Source: Albidovulum marisflavi (GTDB taxonomy: Bacteria; Pseudomonadota; Alphaproteobacteria; Rhodobacterales; Rhodobacteraceae). Taken from it: 64,000 nt of DNA. The notes under the pieces are model-generated. The model was not told where the DNA came from, did not search any database, and saw only the letters and a program-made list of their open reading frames with translations. This document shows positions 8,282 to 17,532 of this stretch, piece by piece. Location: assembly GCF_025751435.1 (NCBI RefSeq), contig NZ_JAOWKY010000001.1, positions 1,658,001 through 1,722,000 of the forward strand, read 5' to 3'. Position numbers and translations under genes: made by a program. The first letter of the stretch is position 1, and every line of letters begins with the position of its first letter.

Positions 8282-11200
8282 ATGAAGATCGAAAGAAAGT
8301 TTACCAAAGCTGGTTCGGGCGCCTATTCCGAGATCGAGTTCACCACGACCGTTTCGGAAATCCGCAACCCCGACGGCAAGATCGTATTCCGCAATGACTC
8401 CGTCGAGGTGCCGAAGGGCTTCAGCCAGGTTGCGTCCGACGTTCTGGCGCAGAAGTATTTCCGGAAGGCCGGCGTCGCCGCCTGCCTGAAGAAGGTGAAG
8501 GAAAAGGGTGTGCCGGAGTTCCTCTGGCGCTCGGTGCCCGACGAAGAGGCGCTTCAGCGCCTTCCCAAAGAGATGCGCTACGGCGGCGAAACCTCGGCCA
8601 AGCAAGTCTATGACCGCCTGGCGGGTGCCTGGGCCTACTGGGGCTGGAAGGGCGGCTACTTCACGACCGAGGCCGATGCCGAGGCCTATTACGACGAAAT
8701 GCGCTGCATGCTGGCCGAACAGATGGCCGCGCCGAACTCCCCGCAATGGTTCAACACCGGGCTGCATTGGGCCTATGGGATCGACGGGCCGGGGCAGGGG
8801 CACTTCTACGTCGACTACAAGACCGGCAAGCTGACCAAATCAGAGTCGGCATACGAACATCCCCAGCCGCACGCCTGCTTCATTCAGTCGGTCGCCGACG
8901 ACCTGGTGAACGAGGGCGGGATCATGGACCTTTGGGTCCGCGAGGCGCGGCTGTTCAAGTATGGCTCGGGCACCGGCACCAACTTCTCGTCTCTCCGTGG
9001 CGAGGGCGAAAAGCTTTCGGGTGGCGGCAAGTCCTCGGGTCTGATGGGCTTCCTCAAGATCGGCGACCGCGCGGCGGGCGCGATCAAGTCGGGCGGAACC
9101 ACGCGCCGTGCGGCCAAGATGGTGATCTGCGACATGGATCACCCGGATATCGAGCAGTTCGTGAACTGGAAGGTGATCGAGGAACAGAAGGTCGCCTCGC
9201 TCGTGGCCGGTTCAAAGTCGCATGAAAAGCAACTGAACGAGATCTTCGCGGCAATTCGCCAATGGGACGGTTCGACCGAGGATGCGGTCGACCCGGCGAA
9301 GAACGACGCGCTGAAGGCCGCTATCCGCGGCGCAAAGCGCGCGATGATCCCGGAAACCTACGTCAAGCGCGTGCTGGACTACGCCAAGCAGGGCTATGAC
9401 AGCATCGAGTTCCCGACCTACGACACCGACTGGGACTCGGAAGCCTATGCGAGCGTTTCTGGCCAGAACTCCAACAACTCCGTTCGCGTCACCAACGCCT
9501 TCCTCAAGGCGGTGAAGGACGACGCGCCCTGGGAACTGATCCGCCGCACCGACGGCAAGGTCGCCAAGACCGTGAAGGCGCGCGAACTTTGGGCGCAGGT
9601 CGGCCACGCCGCCTGGGCCTGCGCCGATCCGGGCATCCAGTTCCACGACACCGTAAACGCCTGGCACACCTGCCCGGCGGATGGCGAGATTCGCGGATCG
9701 AATCCGTGCTCGGAGTACATGTTCCTGGACGACACGGCCTGCAACCTGGCGTCGATGAACCTGCTGACCTTCTACAAGGGCGGCAAATTCGACGCCGAAG
9801 GCTATGTCCATGCCACGCGCCTTTGGACGGTTACGCTGGAAATCTCGGTGCTGATGGCGCAGTTTCCCTCGAAGGAAATCGCGCAGCGGTCTTACGACTA
9901 TCGGACGCTGGGCCTGGGTTATGCCAACATCGGCGGCCTCCTGATGAACATGGGGCTGGGCTACGACAGCGACGAGGGACGGGCGCTGTGCGGCGCGCTG
10001 ACCGCGATCATGACCGGTGTCTGCTACGCGACATCGGCCGAGATGGCGGGCGAGCTTGGCGCTTTCCCCGCCTATTCTCAGAACCGTGACCAGATGCTGC
10101 GCGTGATACGGAACCACCGCACCGCCGCCCACGGCCGCACCGATGGCTACGAGGCGCTGGAGGTCAGGCCGGTCGCGCTTGATCACGCGAACGTTCCCGA
10201 CCAATCCCTTGTCGCCCTTGCGAAGTCGGCGTGGGACGAGGCCCTGGCCCTGGGTGAAAAGCACGGCTACCGCAATGCCCAGACCACCGTCGTCGCCCCG
10301 ACCGGCACGATCGGCCTGGTGATGGACTGCGACACCACCGGCATCGAGCCCGACTTTGCCCTCGTGAAGTTCAAGAAGCTCGCGGGCGGCGGCTACTTCA
10401 AGATCATCAACCGCTCGGTCCCGGCGGCCCTGGAAACTCTGGGCTACGGTTCGGCCCAGATCGAAGAGATCGTAGCCTATGCCGTCGGCCATGCCTCGCT
10501 TGGCAACTGCCCCGGCATCAACCACACGGCGCTGATCGGCCATGGCTTCGGCCAGGCGGAGCTTGAGAAGATCGAGGCAGCCCTGCCCACGGCCTTCGAC
10601 ATCCGCTTCGTGTTCAACCAGTGGACGCTGGGGTCTGAATTCTGCACCGGCACGCTGGGCATCCCGGCCGAAAAACTGAACGACCCGACCTTCGATCTGC
10701 TGCGGCACCTGGGCTTCACCCGCGCGCAGGTCGAAGCCGCCAACGACCACGTCTGCGGAACGATGACGCTGGAAGGGGCGCCGCATCTGAAGACCGAACA
10801 CTACCACGTCTTCGACTGCGCGAACCCCTGCGGCAAGAAGGGCAAGCGCTTCCTGTCGGTCAACAGCCACATCACCATGATGGCGGCGGCGCAAAGCTTC
10901 ATCTCTGGTGCGATCTCCAAGACCATCAACATGCCGAACTCGGCGACGATCGAGGACGTGCTGGCGGCCTATGAACTGAGCTGGAGCCTCGGGCTGAAGG
11001 CCAACGCGATCTACCGCGACGGATCCAAGCTGTCCCAACCGCTCGCCTCGGCGCTGGTCGAGGACGACGAGGAGGCCGAAGAGGTTCTGGCAACCGGATC
11101 GGCGCAGGAAAAAGCCGCCGTGCTGGCCGAAAAGATCGTCGAGAAGATCGTCGTCAAGGAAATCGTCCGTCGCCACCGGGAAAAGCTGCCCGAGCGCCGC

Positions 11201-11962
11201 AAGGGCTATACCCAGAAGGCGATCGTGGGCGGACACAAGGTCTATCTGCGGACGGGGGAGTACAAGGACGGCCAGTTGGGCGAGATCTTCATCGACATGC
11301 ACAAGGAAGGTGCGGGCTTCCGGGCGATGATGAACAACTTCGCCATCGCGGTTTCGGTCGGCCTTCAGTACGGCGTGCCGCTGGAAGAGTTCGTGGACGC
11401 CTTCACCTTCACCAAGTTCGAACCGGCGGGCATGGTCCAGGGCAACGACTCGATCAAGAATGCGACCTCGATCCTCGACTACATCTTCCGCGAACTGGCG
11501 GTCAGCTACCTGGACCGGACCGACCTTGCGCATGTCAAGCCGCAGGGCGCGACCTTCGACGACCTCGGCGGCGGTGCCGAAGAGGGCAAGGCCAACGTCA
11601 CGGAGGTAACCGAGACGGCAGCCTCCAAGTCGCTTGAAATGCTCAAGCAGGTCGCTTCTCCCGGATACCTGAGGAAGCGTCTGCCGCAGGAACTGGTGGT
11701 GCTGCAGGGCGGCGTGGGCGCGACGGCGCTTGCGGGCGATCCGATCGCTGCGCTCAACACGCTGGTGCCCGTCACGGCCGCGGCTTCCGCAGCCGGGGCC
11801 ACGGCGATCGTCACCGGCACGGTCACGATGGACGCCCGCGCCAAGGCCAAGATGCAGGGATACGAGGGCGATCCCTGCGGCGAATGCGGCAACTACACGC
11901 TGGTGCGCAACGGCACCTGCATGAAGTGCAACACCTGCGGCGGGACGTCGGGGTGTAGCTGA
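8282..11962 (+). CDS. nrdJ: Vitamin B12-dependent (class II) ribonucleotide reductase
   Basis: Makes deoxyribonucleotides using adenosylcobalamin, with or without oxygen. The 1226-residue protein is of the long NrdJ type. [11 protein letters not shown] lies near residue 153, the GTGTN and [10 protein letters not shown] segments follow, and [16 protein letters not shown] near 474 carries the active-site cysteine region. The extreme C-terminus has four cysteines in [18 protein letters not shown] and then [11 protein letters not shown], the swinging redox arm that is re-reduced by thioredoxin. The start at 8282 follows GGGGCAGAG; an earlier in-frame ATG (8213) adds 23 residues outside the family. 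It stands alone, with NrdR boxes upstream and a strong terminator downstream. Confidence 0.96.
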   Translation: MKIERKFTKAGSGAYSEIEFTTTVSEIRNPDGKIVFRNDSVEVPKGFSQVASDVLAQKYFRKAGVAACLKKVKEKGVPEFLWRSVPDEEALQRLPKEMRYGGETSAKQVYDRLAGAWAYWGWKGGYFTTEADAEAYYDEMRCMLAEQMAAPNSPQWFNTGLHWAYGIDGPGQGHFYVDYKTGKLTKSESAYEHPQPHACFIQSVADDLVNEGGIMDLWVREARLFKYGSGTGTNFSSLRGEGEKLSGGGKSSGLMGFLKIGDRAAGAIKSGGTTRRAAKMVICDMDHPDIEQFVNWKVIEEQKVASLVAGSKSHEKQLNEIFAAIRQWDGSTEDAVDPAKNDALKAAIRGAKRAMIPETYVKRVLDYAKQGYDSIEFPTYDTDWDSEAYASVSGQNSNNSVRVTNAFLKAVKDDAPWELIRRTDGKVAKTVKARELWAQVGHAAWACADPGIQFHDTVNAWHTCPADGEIRGSNPCSEYMFLDDTACNLASMNLLTFYKGGKFDAEGYVHATRLWTVTLEISVLMAQFPSKEIAQRSYDYRTLGLGYANIGGLLMNMGLGYDSDEGRALCGALTAIMTGVCYATSAEMAGELGAFPAYSQNRDQMLRVIRNHRTAAHGRTDGYEALEVRPVALDHANVPDQSLVALAKSAWDEALALGEKHGYRNAQTTVVAPTGTIGLVMDCDTTGIEPDFALVKFKKLAGGGYFKIINRSVPAALETLGYGSAQIEEIVAYAVGHASLGNCPGINHTALIGHGFGQAELEKIEAALPTAFDIRFVFNQWTLGSEFCTGTLGIPAEKLNDPTFDLLRHLGFTRAQVEAANDHVCGTMTLEGAPHLKTEHYHVFDCANPCGKKGKRFLSVNSHITMMAAAQSFISGAISKTINMPNSATIEDVLAAYELSWSLGLKANAIYRDGSKLSQPLASALVEDDEEAEEVLATGSAQEKAAVLAEKIVEKIVVKEIVRRHREKLPERRKGYTQKAIVGGHKVYLRTGEYKDGQLGEIFIDMHKEGAGFRAMMNNFAIAVSVGLQYGVPLEEFVDAFTFTKFEPAGMVQGNDSIKNATSILDYIFRELAVSYLDRTDLAHVKPQGATFDDLGGGAEEGKANVTEVTETAASKSLEMLKQVASPGYLRKRLPQELVVLQGGVGATALAGDPIAALNTLVPVTAAASAAGATAIVTGTVTMDARAKAKMQGYEGDPCGECGNYTLVRNGTCMKCNTCGGTSGCS

Positions 11963-12096
11963 GAAATCCAAACCTCCGCGCCGGATCACAGACGGCGCGG
12001 GGGGTGGTTCCGGGGCGGGTGCGCTCGCCCTCGACGACGTTCAGGCCGCAGGCAGAACACCGAGCGGTATGAAGGATGAGCCTGGACGGCGAAACT

Positions 12097-12127
12097 GGCC
12101 CCATCTTCTGATGGGGCCTTTTCTTTT
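12097..12127 (+). terminator. Rho-independent terminator after nrdJ
   Basis: A perfect 9-base stem GGCCCCATC/GATGGGGCC with loop TTCT is followed by TTTTCTTTT. It lies 135 bases past the nrdJ stop and just before the end of the converging minus-strand gene. Confidence 0.92.
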
Positions 12128-12144
12128 GTCGGCCGGGCGGGGGC

Positions 12145-13857
12145 CTAGTAGGGGCAGGCGGCCACCAGTCCGGGCAGGCAGTTTGATTGCGTGTAGTCCA
12201 GACCGGACAGGCGCGCGGTGTCGTAAGCGGTCCTGTGCGCGAGGAAATTCAAGACCAGGCCGCTGTCGGCGTCCTTGACGGCCGTGCAAAGATAGGACTC
12301 TTCCAGAGCATCAACAAATGGCGCGACGCGAAACGAAAGATCGCGCGCAAGAGGGCCGCAGGCGTGCCTCCCCGTAACGAGATCGTCGAACGAGAAATCC
12401 GTTTGCCATGGAAATGCTGGGTATATGATCGGCGGGGCCGCCTCGGCGACCTTATCAAACCTTAGATTGCCCCATTTGTTGGCGAAGTCTTCGGGCCTTG
12501 GCGCATGGGCGATGCCGGCGTGGTTGAGCCCCATGGCGTCCAGAACAGGACGCCGCGTAACGTAGGCGATGGCGCCCACGTCGACCGCACCGATTTGGTC
12601 GTCGGTAAAAGCGACCGCAGCAAGCCGCTGCGCGGTCGCGGCCCATGCGGAAGCGCCGGACCCCAGCACCATTTCGAGGGTACCCTTTTGATCGGAAGTA
12701 ATCTTATCAACGCCGCGAAGTAGATGAGGCGGCACAAGTCTTGACCCATGGTGAACCGCCGCGTTGTCAGTTTGGCGGACGAAGAGCAGTGAGGCGATGA
12801 TGATCGCGACTGCTCGGAGGTTGCCTCCGGGGACGTGTGAGCAGACATTCACCAGCCGCGCAACGTCGACAGCAAGAAGCGGCAGCAGCGGCAGAAAGAA
12901 GCGCGATTCCGGGTGGCTGTCGCCCCCCTCCAAGATCACAAGCGCGATCGTCCCGAACACGAAACAGAGATGCACGACAGGGGTCAGGCCCAGCCGCATC
13001 GCGATCAGGGTTGCAAGCACCAAGGCGCCGAACGACGAGCTGACCCAGGTCCAGGTGTATTCAAGGCCCTGCAAGACCTCTATCGTCCGCGTCGCCGAGG
13101 CCTTTGCATAGAAGGTGTTCGGCAGCGGATACCCGAATGCCCACAGCCGCCAGGCCGTCAGCGCGAAGATCACGACGATCGGGGCCGCGGTCAGCAGAAC
13201 CGATGTCCTCCGGTCCGCTGAAGTGGGCCGGTTTGTCAGCCAGAAGTGGACAAGCACGACCGGCGCGATGATCATCCCTTCCGGCCGCATCAGCACGAGC
13301 CCGATCAGCGCTAAGGCCGTCAGGATCGAAAGTCTCCGGGCCTCATGCGCGTGAAGGGTGGACAGGTAAGCAAGGAAAAAGGCGAGGGTGTAGGGGACGG
13401 CGTCCAGCCCGTTGCTGACCCAGGTGTTCAGGCTCGTGCATGCGCCGAAAGTCAGCAGTCCGGCGGCGTAGGCCAGAAAGGTCATGCCGCGCAAGGCATG
13501 GGCAAGTGCCGCGAACAGAAGCGCCAGCGATGTCAGGGTCACGACGGCACTGGCCACCACCGGATCCGGACCTGTCGCATGGACCAGGGCGATCAGCAGG
13601 ACGTGACCAAGGCTGGTGAAACCTTCAACGGGGGGGAGGGACGGATGCCAGTACGGAAACCCCGTCTCTACAAGGTTGCGCGCATATGTGAGCGTGATGA
13701 ACGTGTCGTCGACACTGGCATTCATACCCGCCGCCATCACCACCGACAGCAGGAATACCATCGCGGCCACGACCAGGCGAAGGGGACTCAGCCGTGCAGG
13801 AGGCGCCGAGGACGTGAAGTCGCCCAGCTTGGGGGCAAAGGTATCATGATTTGCCAT
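12145..13857 (-). CDS. GT-C superfamily-like polytopic membrane protein (putative glycosyltransferase)
   Basis: Integral membrane protein of 570 residues with roughly ten hydrophobic helices in the first 375 residues and a soluble, probably periplasmic, C-terminal domain of about 190. After the first helix it has ASVDDTFITLTYARNLVETG with the acidic pair D50-D51, then VEGFTSLGHVL. This pattern occurs in GT-C arabinofuranosyl/mannosyltransferase-like proteins that use polyprenyl-linked sugars. Donor and acceptor are unknown. It is a single gene converging on nrdJ, has no glycan genes around it, and its third positions look less G+C-rich than its neighbours, so horizontal acquisition is possible. 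Confidence 0.65.
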   Translation of the reverse strand: MANHDTFAPKLGDFTSSAPPARLSPLRLVVAAMVFLLSVVMAAGMNASVDDTFITLTYARNLVETGFPYWHPSLPPVEGFTSLGHVLLIALVHATGPDPVVASAVVTLTSLALLFAALAHALRGMTFLAYAAGLLTFGACTSLNTWVSNGLDAVPYTLAFFLAYLSTLHAHEARRLSILTALALIGLVLMRPEGMIIAPVVLVHFWLTNRPTSADRRTSVLLTAAPIVVIFALTAWRLWAFGYPLPNTFYAKASATRTIEVLQGLEYTWTWVSSSFGALVLATLIAMRLGLTPVVHLCFVFGTIALVILEGGDSHPESRFFLPLLPLLAVDVARLVNVCSHVPGGNLRAVAIIIASLLFVRQTDNAAVHHGSRLVPPHLLRGVDKITSDQKGTLEMVLGSGASAWAATAQRLAAVAFTDDQIGAVDVGAIAYVTRRPVLDAMGLNHAGIAHAPRPEDFANKWGNLRFDKVAEAAPPIIYPAFPWQTDFSFDDLVTGRHACGPLARDLSFRVAPFVDALEESYLCTAVKDADSGLVLNFLAHRTAYDTARLSGLDYTQSNCLPGLVAACPY

Positions 13858-14085
13858 AAGCGAATGATTTCATGTGAATGACGTCAATCAAGGCATTTTC
13901 TAGCAACAAGCTCCACCTGTCCAGCGGTCCGGATCGGACAGGCTGCCTATCTCAGGGTCAAAGCGCGGAGTGTGCCGACGTTATCGGTTTTCCGGGCCGA
14001 TGTTATTGCCTTACAGATCGGTCCGGCCCATCTTTCACGCGAAGGGGCGCGTGGATCCTGCGCCCATTGCTCCAAGGAGACGACG

Positions 14086-14322
14086 ATGAAGCTTTCGCAA
14101 CTTGTCCTGTCGGGCGTATTCGTTCTGGCCGCTGCGGCCTCTGCCCATGCGCAGTCCGCGGTCAGTGACACCGACGGCAACGGCACCTATTCGATGGAAG
14201 AGATGACGGCGGCCTATCCGGACATGACTGCTGCGCTGTTTTCACAGATCGACGTTGACGGCTCGGGCGAGATCGACGCCGACGAACTTCAGGCGGCGCT
14301 CGAAAATGGGCTGGTCGGGTAA
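14086..14322 (+). CDS. Small exported EF-hand protein, copy 1
   Basis: A 78-residue protein that begins with a Sec signal peptide (MKLSQLVLSGVFVLAAAASAHAQ) and then carries two canonical EF-hand loops: DTDGNGTYSMEE near 28-39 and DVDGSGEIDADE near 54-65. Acidic residues stand at loop positions 1, 3 and 12 in both, so calcium binding is likely. The ATG at 14086 follows AAGGAGA at an ideal distance; an upstream in-frame ATG at 13972 lies outside the signal peptide. A close paralogue follows 185 bases downstream. The role is unknown; periplasmic Ca2+ buffering or sensing are possibilities. Confidence 0.85.
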   Translation: MKLSQLVLSGVFVLAAAASAHAQSAVSDTDGNGTYSMEEMTAAYPDMTAALFSQIDVDGSGEIDADELQAALENGLVG

Positions 14323-14354
14323 GGCCGATCAGCCAGGAATCGCCTTGCGGATCG

Positions 14355-14382
14355 GGGCATCGGCAAAGGATTGCCGATGCCC
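14355..14382 (+). terminator. Strong hairpin between the two EF-hand genes
   Basis: A perfect 12-base stem GGGCATCGGCAA/TTGCCGATGCCC with loop AGGA lies 33 bases after the first EF-hand gene. It is not followed by a T run, so it may be a weak terminator, a transcript-end stabiliser or a processing site rather than a standard intrinsic terminator. Confidence 0.55.
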
Positions 14383-14507
14383 TCTGATTGCATGGGGCCG
14401 ACATCAAACATGCTCTTGCGGGAATCCGGGCCGAGGAGCAAATAGCGCGCGGTGGCGCTTAAGCCACTGATTCCAGGGCAAATGCCCTTACCCGGAGACA
14501 AACGAAG

Positions 14508-14741
14508 ATGAAGAAGTTCGTTCTGGCACTCGGCGCCATGGCCGCTATCGCCTCTGCCGCCAACGCCCAGACGGTCGTCACCGACGCGGACGGCAACGGC
14601 ACCTACTCGATCGAAGAGCTGACCGCTGCTTACCCGGACCTGACGCCGGAGCTTTTCGCCGAGATCGACGCGAACGCAGACGGTGCGGTTGACGCCGACG
14701 AACTGGCTGCCGCGCAGGAAGCTGGCAAGATCGCGGCCTGA
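14508..14741 (+). CDS. Small exported EF-hand protein, copy 2
   Basis: A 77-residue paralogue of the preceding gene. It has a signal peptide (MKKFVLALGAMAAIASAANAQ) and two EF-hand loops: DADGNGTYSIEE near 26-37 and DANADGAVDADE near 52-63, all with acidic residues at positions 1, 3 and 12. The stretch GNGTYS-EE-TAAYPD is shared with copy 1, which supports a tandem duplication. GGAGA precedes the ATG, and a terminator-like hairpin follows at 14769. Function is unknown. Confidence 0.86.
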   Translation: MKKFVLALGAMAAIASAANAQTVVTDADGNGTYSIEELTAAYPDLTPELFAEIDANADGAVDADELAAAQEAGKIAA

Positions 14742-14768
14742 TCGGGCCTCGACCTTCAAAGACGAAAG

Positions 14769-14794
14769 GGCCCCGGAGCGGAAGCGCCGGGGCC
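14769..14794 (+). terminator. Terminator-like hairpin after EF-hand copy 2
   Basis: An 8-base stem GGCCCCGG/CCGGGGCC encloses a 10-base loop and is followed by TAGTGTTTT, an imperfect T tail. It lies between the converging EF-hand and ilvH genes. Confidence 0.7.
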
Positions 14795-14846
14795 TAGTGT
14801 TTTCAGGTCGCGCCGTCTCGATCCGCGGCGCTGCGTGCAGTGTGCG

Positions 14847-15407
14847 TCAGGCCCCGCGCGCCAGTGCCGCCACACCCGTGCGCGCCACGTCGCTCAGGCC
14901 CAGAGGGCGCATCAGCTCCGCGAAGGCGTCGATCTTCTCCGGCGTGCCGGTGATCTCGAAGACGAAGCTTTCCAAGGTGCTGTCCACGACGTTCGCCCGG
15001 AAGATTTCGGCCAGGCGCAGTGCCTCGATGCGCTTTTCGCCTGCGCCGACCACCTTGAACAGTGCCAGTTCGCGTTCGACCGAGGGGCCCTCGACGGTCA
15101 GATCGTGAACCTCGTGCACGGGGACCAGGCGGCCAAGCTGCGCCTTGATCTGCTCGATCACCGCCGGCGTGCCGCGCGTGACGACCGTGATGCGTGACCG
15201 ATGACCCTTGTGGTCGACCTCGGCCACGGTCAGGCTGTCGATGTTGTAGCCCCGGCCCGAAAAAAGCCCGATCACGCGCGCCAGGACCCCGACTTCGTTA
15301 TCGACCATCACGGCCAGCGTGTGGGCTTCGATAATTTCGGCGTTGGGGTCGCGCAGGTCATAAGCGGAGTGGCTCGACGAGCCTTTCTTGATCTTCAGCG
15401 CGGACAT
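14847..15407 (-). CDS. ilvH: Acetolactate synthase small (regulatory) subunit
   Basis: Regulatory subunit of acetohydroxyacid synthase, conferring valine feedback control on the catalytic subunit encoded just upstream. The 186-residue protein has an N-terminal ACT domain (HTLAVMVDNEVGVLARVIGLF near 28-48, with RGYNIDSLTVAE) and the second ALS_ss_C domain ending near residue 185. Size is typical of alphaproteobacterial IlvH/IlvN. It is 76 bases downstream of ilvI on the same strand and would be under the same attenuator. Confidence 0.94.
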   Translation of the reverse strand: MSALKIKKGSSSHSAYDLRDPNAEIIEAHTLAVMVDNEVGVLARVIGLFSGRGYNIDSLTVAEVDHKGHRSRITVVTRGTPAVIEQIKAQLGRLVPVHEVHDLTVEGPSVERELALFKVVGAGEKRIEALRLAEIFRANVVDSTLESFVFEITGTPEKIDAFAELMRPLGLSDVARTGVAALARGA

Positions 15408-15483
15408 GAGCCCTCATCCTCTCGCAGTGCATGTTTCATGGTGCAATGTGCTGGGGGCGGGCAGACCCTGCCGCCCCCTCGTG

Positions 15484-17238
15484 TCAGACCAGAACGGCGC
15501 CGCCAGCCTGGATCGCGCCCTCGGTCGAGGCGTCGCCCAGAAGCATTTCGTTGTGCGGCTTACCCGACGGGATCATGGGGAAGCAGTTTTCATGCTTCTC
15601 GACCAGAACGTCGAGGATGAACGGCCCGTCGTATTCGATCATCGCCATGATCGCGTCATCCAGGTCCTTGGGGCTGTCCACCTTCGCGCCCTTGCAGCCG
15701 AAGGCTTCGGCCAGCTTGACGAAATCGGGCAGGCTTTCCGACCAGCTGTGCGAATAGCGCTCGCCATGCAGAAGCTGCTGCCACTGGCGCACCATGCCCA
15801 GGCGTTCGTTGTTCAGGATGAACTGCTTGACCGGCGCGCGGAACTGAACGGCCGTGCCCATTTCCTGCATGTTCATCAGCCAGGACGCCTCGCCCGCGAC
15901 GTTGATGACAAGCGCGTCGGGATGCGCGACCTGCACGCCGATGGATGCGGGCAGGCCGTAGCCCATGGTGCCAAGCCCACCGGAGGTCATCCAGCGGTTC
16001 GGCGCATCGAAGCCCAGGAACTGCGCGGCCCACATCTGGTGCTGTCCGACCTCGGTCGTGATGTAGCGGTCGCGCCCCTTGGTCAGCGCCTCAAGCCGTT
16101 CAAGCGCATACTGCGGCTTGATCACCTGATCGGAGTTCCGATAGGTCAGGCACTTCTTCGCCTTCCATTCGTCGATCTGCGCCCACCACTTGGCAAGGCC
16201 TTCCTTGTTGACCTTGCGGCCACGCGACTTCCAGACCTTCAGAAGGTCTTCAAGCACATGTCCAACGTCCCCGACGATGCCCAGATCGACATGGATGACC
16301 TTGTTGATCGATGACGGGTCGATGTCGACATGCGCCTTCTTGGATCGCGGGGAAAAGTCTGCGATGCGCCCGGTGATCCGGTCGTCGAAGCGCGCGCCCA
16401 GGTTGATCATCAGGTCGCAGCCGTGCATGGCCAGGTTGGCCTCGTAAAGGCCGTGCATGCCCAGCATGCCGATCCAGTTCTTGCCGCTTGCGGGATAGGC
16501 GCCAAGACCCATCAGGGTCGATGTCACCGGAAAACCGGTCGCATCGGCCAGTTCGCGCAGAAGCTGGCTGGCGCCGGGGCCGGAGTTGATCAGGCCGCCG
16601 CCGGTATAAAGGATCGGGCGCTGCGCGGTTTCCATCCACTCGACCAGTTCCGTGATCAGGTCGATGTCGCCCTTGACCTTCGGCTGATAGTGGCCAGTGC
16701 GGGTGGCCTTGGGCGCGACGTAGGTACCGGTGGCGAACTGCACGTCCTTGGGGATGTCGATCAGCACGGGGCCGGGACGGCCCTGGGTGGCGACGTGGAA
16801 AGCCTGGTGAATGGTTTCGGCCAGCTTGTCGGTGTCCTTGACCAGCCAGTTGTGCTTGGTGCAGGGGCGCGTGATGCCGACGGTGTCGGCCTCCTGGAAG
16901 CCGTCGGTCCCGATCATGAAGGTCGGCACCTGTCCGGTCAGCACCACAAGAGGGATCGAATCCAAAAGCGCGTCGGTCAGACCGGTAACGGCGTTCGTGG
17001 CGCCGGGGCCGGAAGTCACCAGGACGACGCCCGGCTTGCCGGTCGAACGCGCGTAGCCCTCGGCCATATGCACCGCGCCCTGTTCGTGCCGCACAAGGAT
17101 GTGGCGGATGTCGTTCTGCTGGAAGATCTCGTCATAGATCGGAAGTACCGCGCCTCCGGGGTATCCGAAGACCGTGTCGACCCCCTGATCCCTCAGCGCC
17201 TGAACCACCATTCTCGCGCCGGTCATCTGCCCTGACAT
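15484..17238 (-). CDS. ilvI: Acetolactate synthase large (catalytic) subunit
   Basis: ThDP- and FAD-dependent enzyme that condenses pyruvate with pyruvate or 2-oxobutyrate at the start of valine, leucine and isoleucine synthesis. The 584-residue protein has the N-terminal GYPGGAVLPIYDEIF loop, the catalytic glutamate in HEQGAVHMAEGYAR near residue 49, and the ThDP/Mg region INVAGEASWLMNMQEMGT near 445, where GE replaces the more common GD. The family also uses the names ilvB and ilvG. It is preceded by a leader peptide and attenuator (17272-17372). Confidence 0.94.
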   Translation of the reverse strand: MSGQMTGARMVVQALRDQGVDTVFGYPGGAVLPIYDEIFQQNDIRHILVRHEQGAVHMAEGYARSTGKPGVVLVTSGPGATNAVTGLTDALLDSIPLVVLTGQVPTFMIGTDGFQEADTVGITRPCTKHNWLVKDTDKLAETIHQAFHVATQGRPGPVLIDIPKDVQFATGTYVAPKATRTGHYQPKVKGDIDLITELVEWMETAQRPILYTGGGLINSGPGASQLLRELADATGFPVTSTLMGLGAYPASGKNWIGMLGMHGLYEANLAMHGCDLMINLGARFDDRITGRIADFSPRSKKAHVDIDPSSINKVIHVDLGIVGDVGHVLEDLLKVWKSRGRKVNKEGLAKWWAQIDEWKAKKCLTYRNSDQVIKPQYALERLEALTKGRDRYITTEVGQHQMWAAQFLGFDAPNRWMTSGGLGTMGYGLPASIGVQVAHPDALVINVAGEASWLMNMQEMGTAVQFRAPVKQFILNNERLGMVRQWQQLLHGERYSHSWSESLPDFVKLAEAFGCKGAKVDSPKDLDDAIMAMIEYDGPFILDVLVEKHENCFPMIPSGKPHNEMLLGDASTEGAIQAGGAVLV

Positions 17239-17271
17239 CTATCGCTCCATTCGTGCATCGTCTGTGGCAAC

Positions 17272-17300
17272 AAAAAGCCCCGGCTCATTCGGACCGGGGC
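17272..17300 (-). terminator. ilv attenuator: intrinsic terminator in the leader
   Basis: Read on the minus strand, GCCCCGG pairs with CCGGGGC around a 10-base loop and runs into TTTTTG. It lies between the leader peptide stop (17325) and the ilvI start (17238), so RNA polymerase must pass it to reach ilvI. The 5' arm shares its first two bases with the 3' arm of the alternative hairpin at 17299-17340. Confidence 0.85.
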
Positions 17301-17340
17301 GCATGGGAACCTTTGTGGCAACCGTCACCGGCCCATGCGC
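17299..17340 (-). promoter_or_regulatory. ilv attenuator: candidate antiterminator hairpin
   Basis: On the minus strand GCGCATGGG (17340-17332) can pair perfectly with CCCATGCGC (17307-17299). The first arm lies inside the last codons of the leader peptide. The second abuts and overlaps the terminator 5' arm, and pairing can extend by GG/CC across a small internal loop. A ribosome stalled on the ILVLL codons would leave the first arm free to pair, whereas one at the stop codon would cover it. The mechanism is inferred from this geometry. Confidence 0.65.
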
Positions 17341-17372
17341 GTCCTTTCAAGAAGTACGAGGATCGCGTTCAT
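17325..17372 (-). CDS. ilv operon leader peptide
   Basis: A 15-residue open frame, MNAILVLLERTRMGR, ending in TGA. Residues 4-8 are Ile-Leu-Val-Leu-Leu, exactly the end products of the pathway, which is the signature of a transcription-attenuation leader peptide. A GGGGG stretch precedes the ATG, and a promoter-like sequence lies about 35 bases upstream. The frame ends just before the terminator of ilvI. It was recognised from composition and position, not from homology. Confidence 0.85.
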   Translation of the reverse strand: MNAILVLLERTRMGR

Positions 17373-17406
17373 CGCCCCCGGGTCCTTTCGCTGCTGTGCG
17401 GCGGAC

Positions 17407-17433
17407 ATTATGCACGCTTGATTGCAGCGTCAA
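17407..17433 (-). promoter_or_regulatory. Putative promoter of the ilvIH operon
   Basis: On the minus strand TTGACG is followed after 15 bases by CATAAT (TGCATAAT, so with an extended TG). The spacer is short, and the exact -10 could be shifted. Transcription would start near 17400, upstream of the leader peptide. Confidence 0.5.
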
Positions 17434-17532
17434 CCTGCAAAAGCGCGAATAAAGTGTCGCAGGGCATCATTTTGCTGAACTTTTGTTGCGCGAGCTTGGC
17501 TTGATGGCGCAAGAAAGCGAATCCCGGATATC

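Noticed and set aside
9212-11989. 925-codon minus-strand frame antisense to nrdJ
   Set aside because: It mirrors a strongly coding G+C-rich gene; its protein is rich in Arg/Gly/His/Val with no domain, and nrdJ motifs prove the plus strand.
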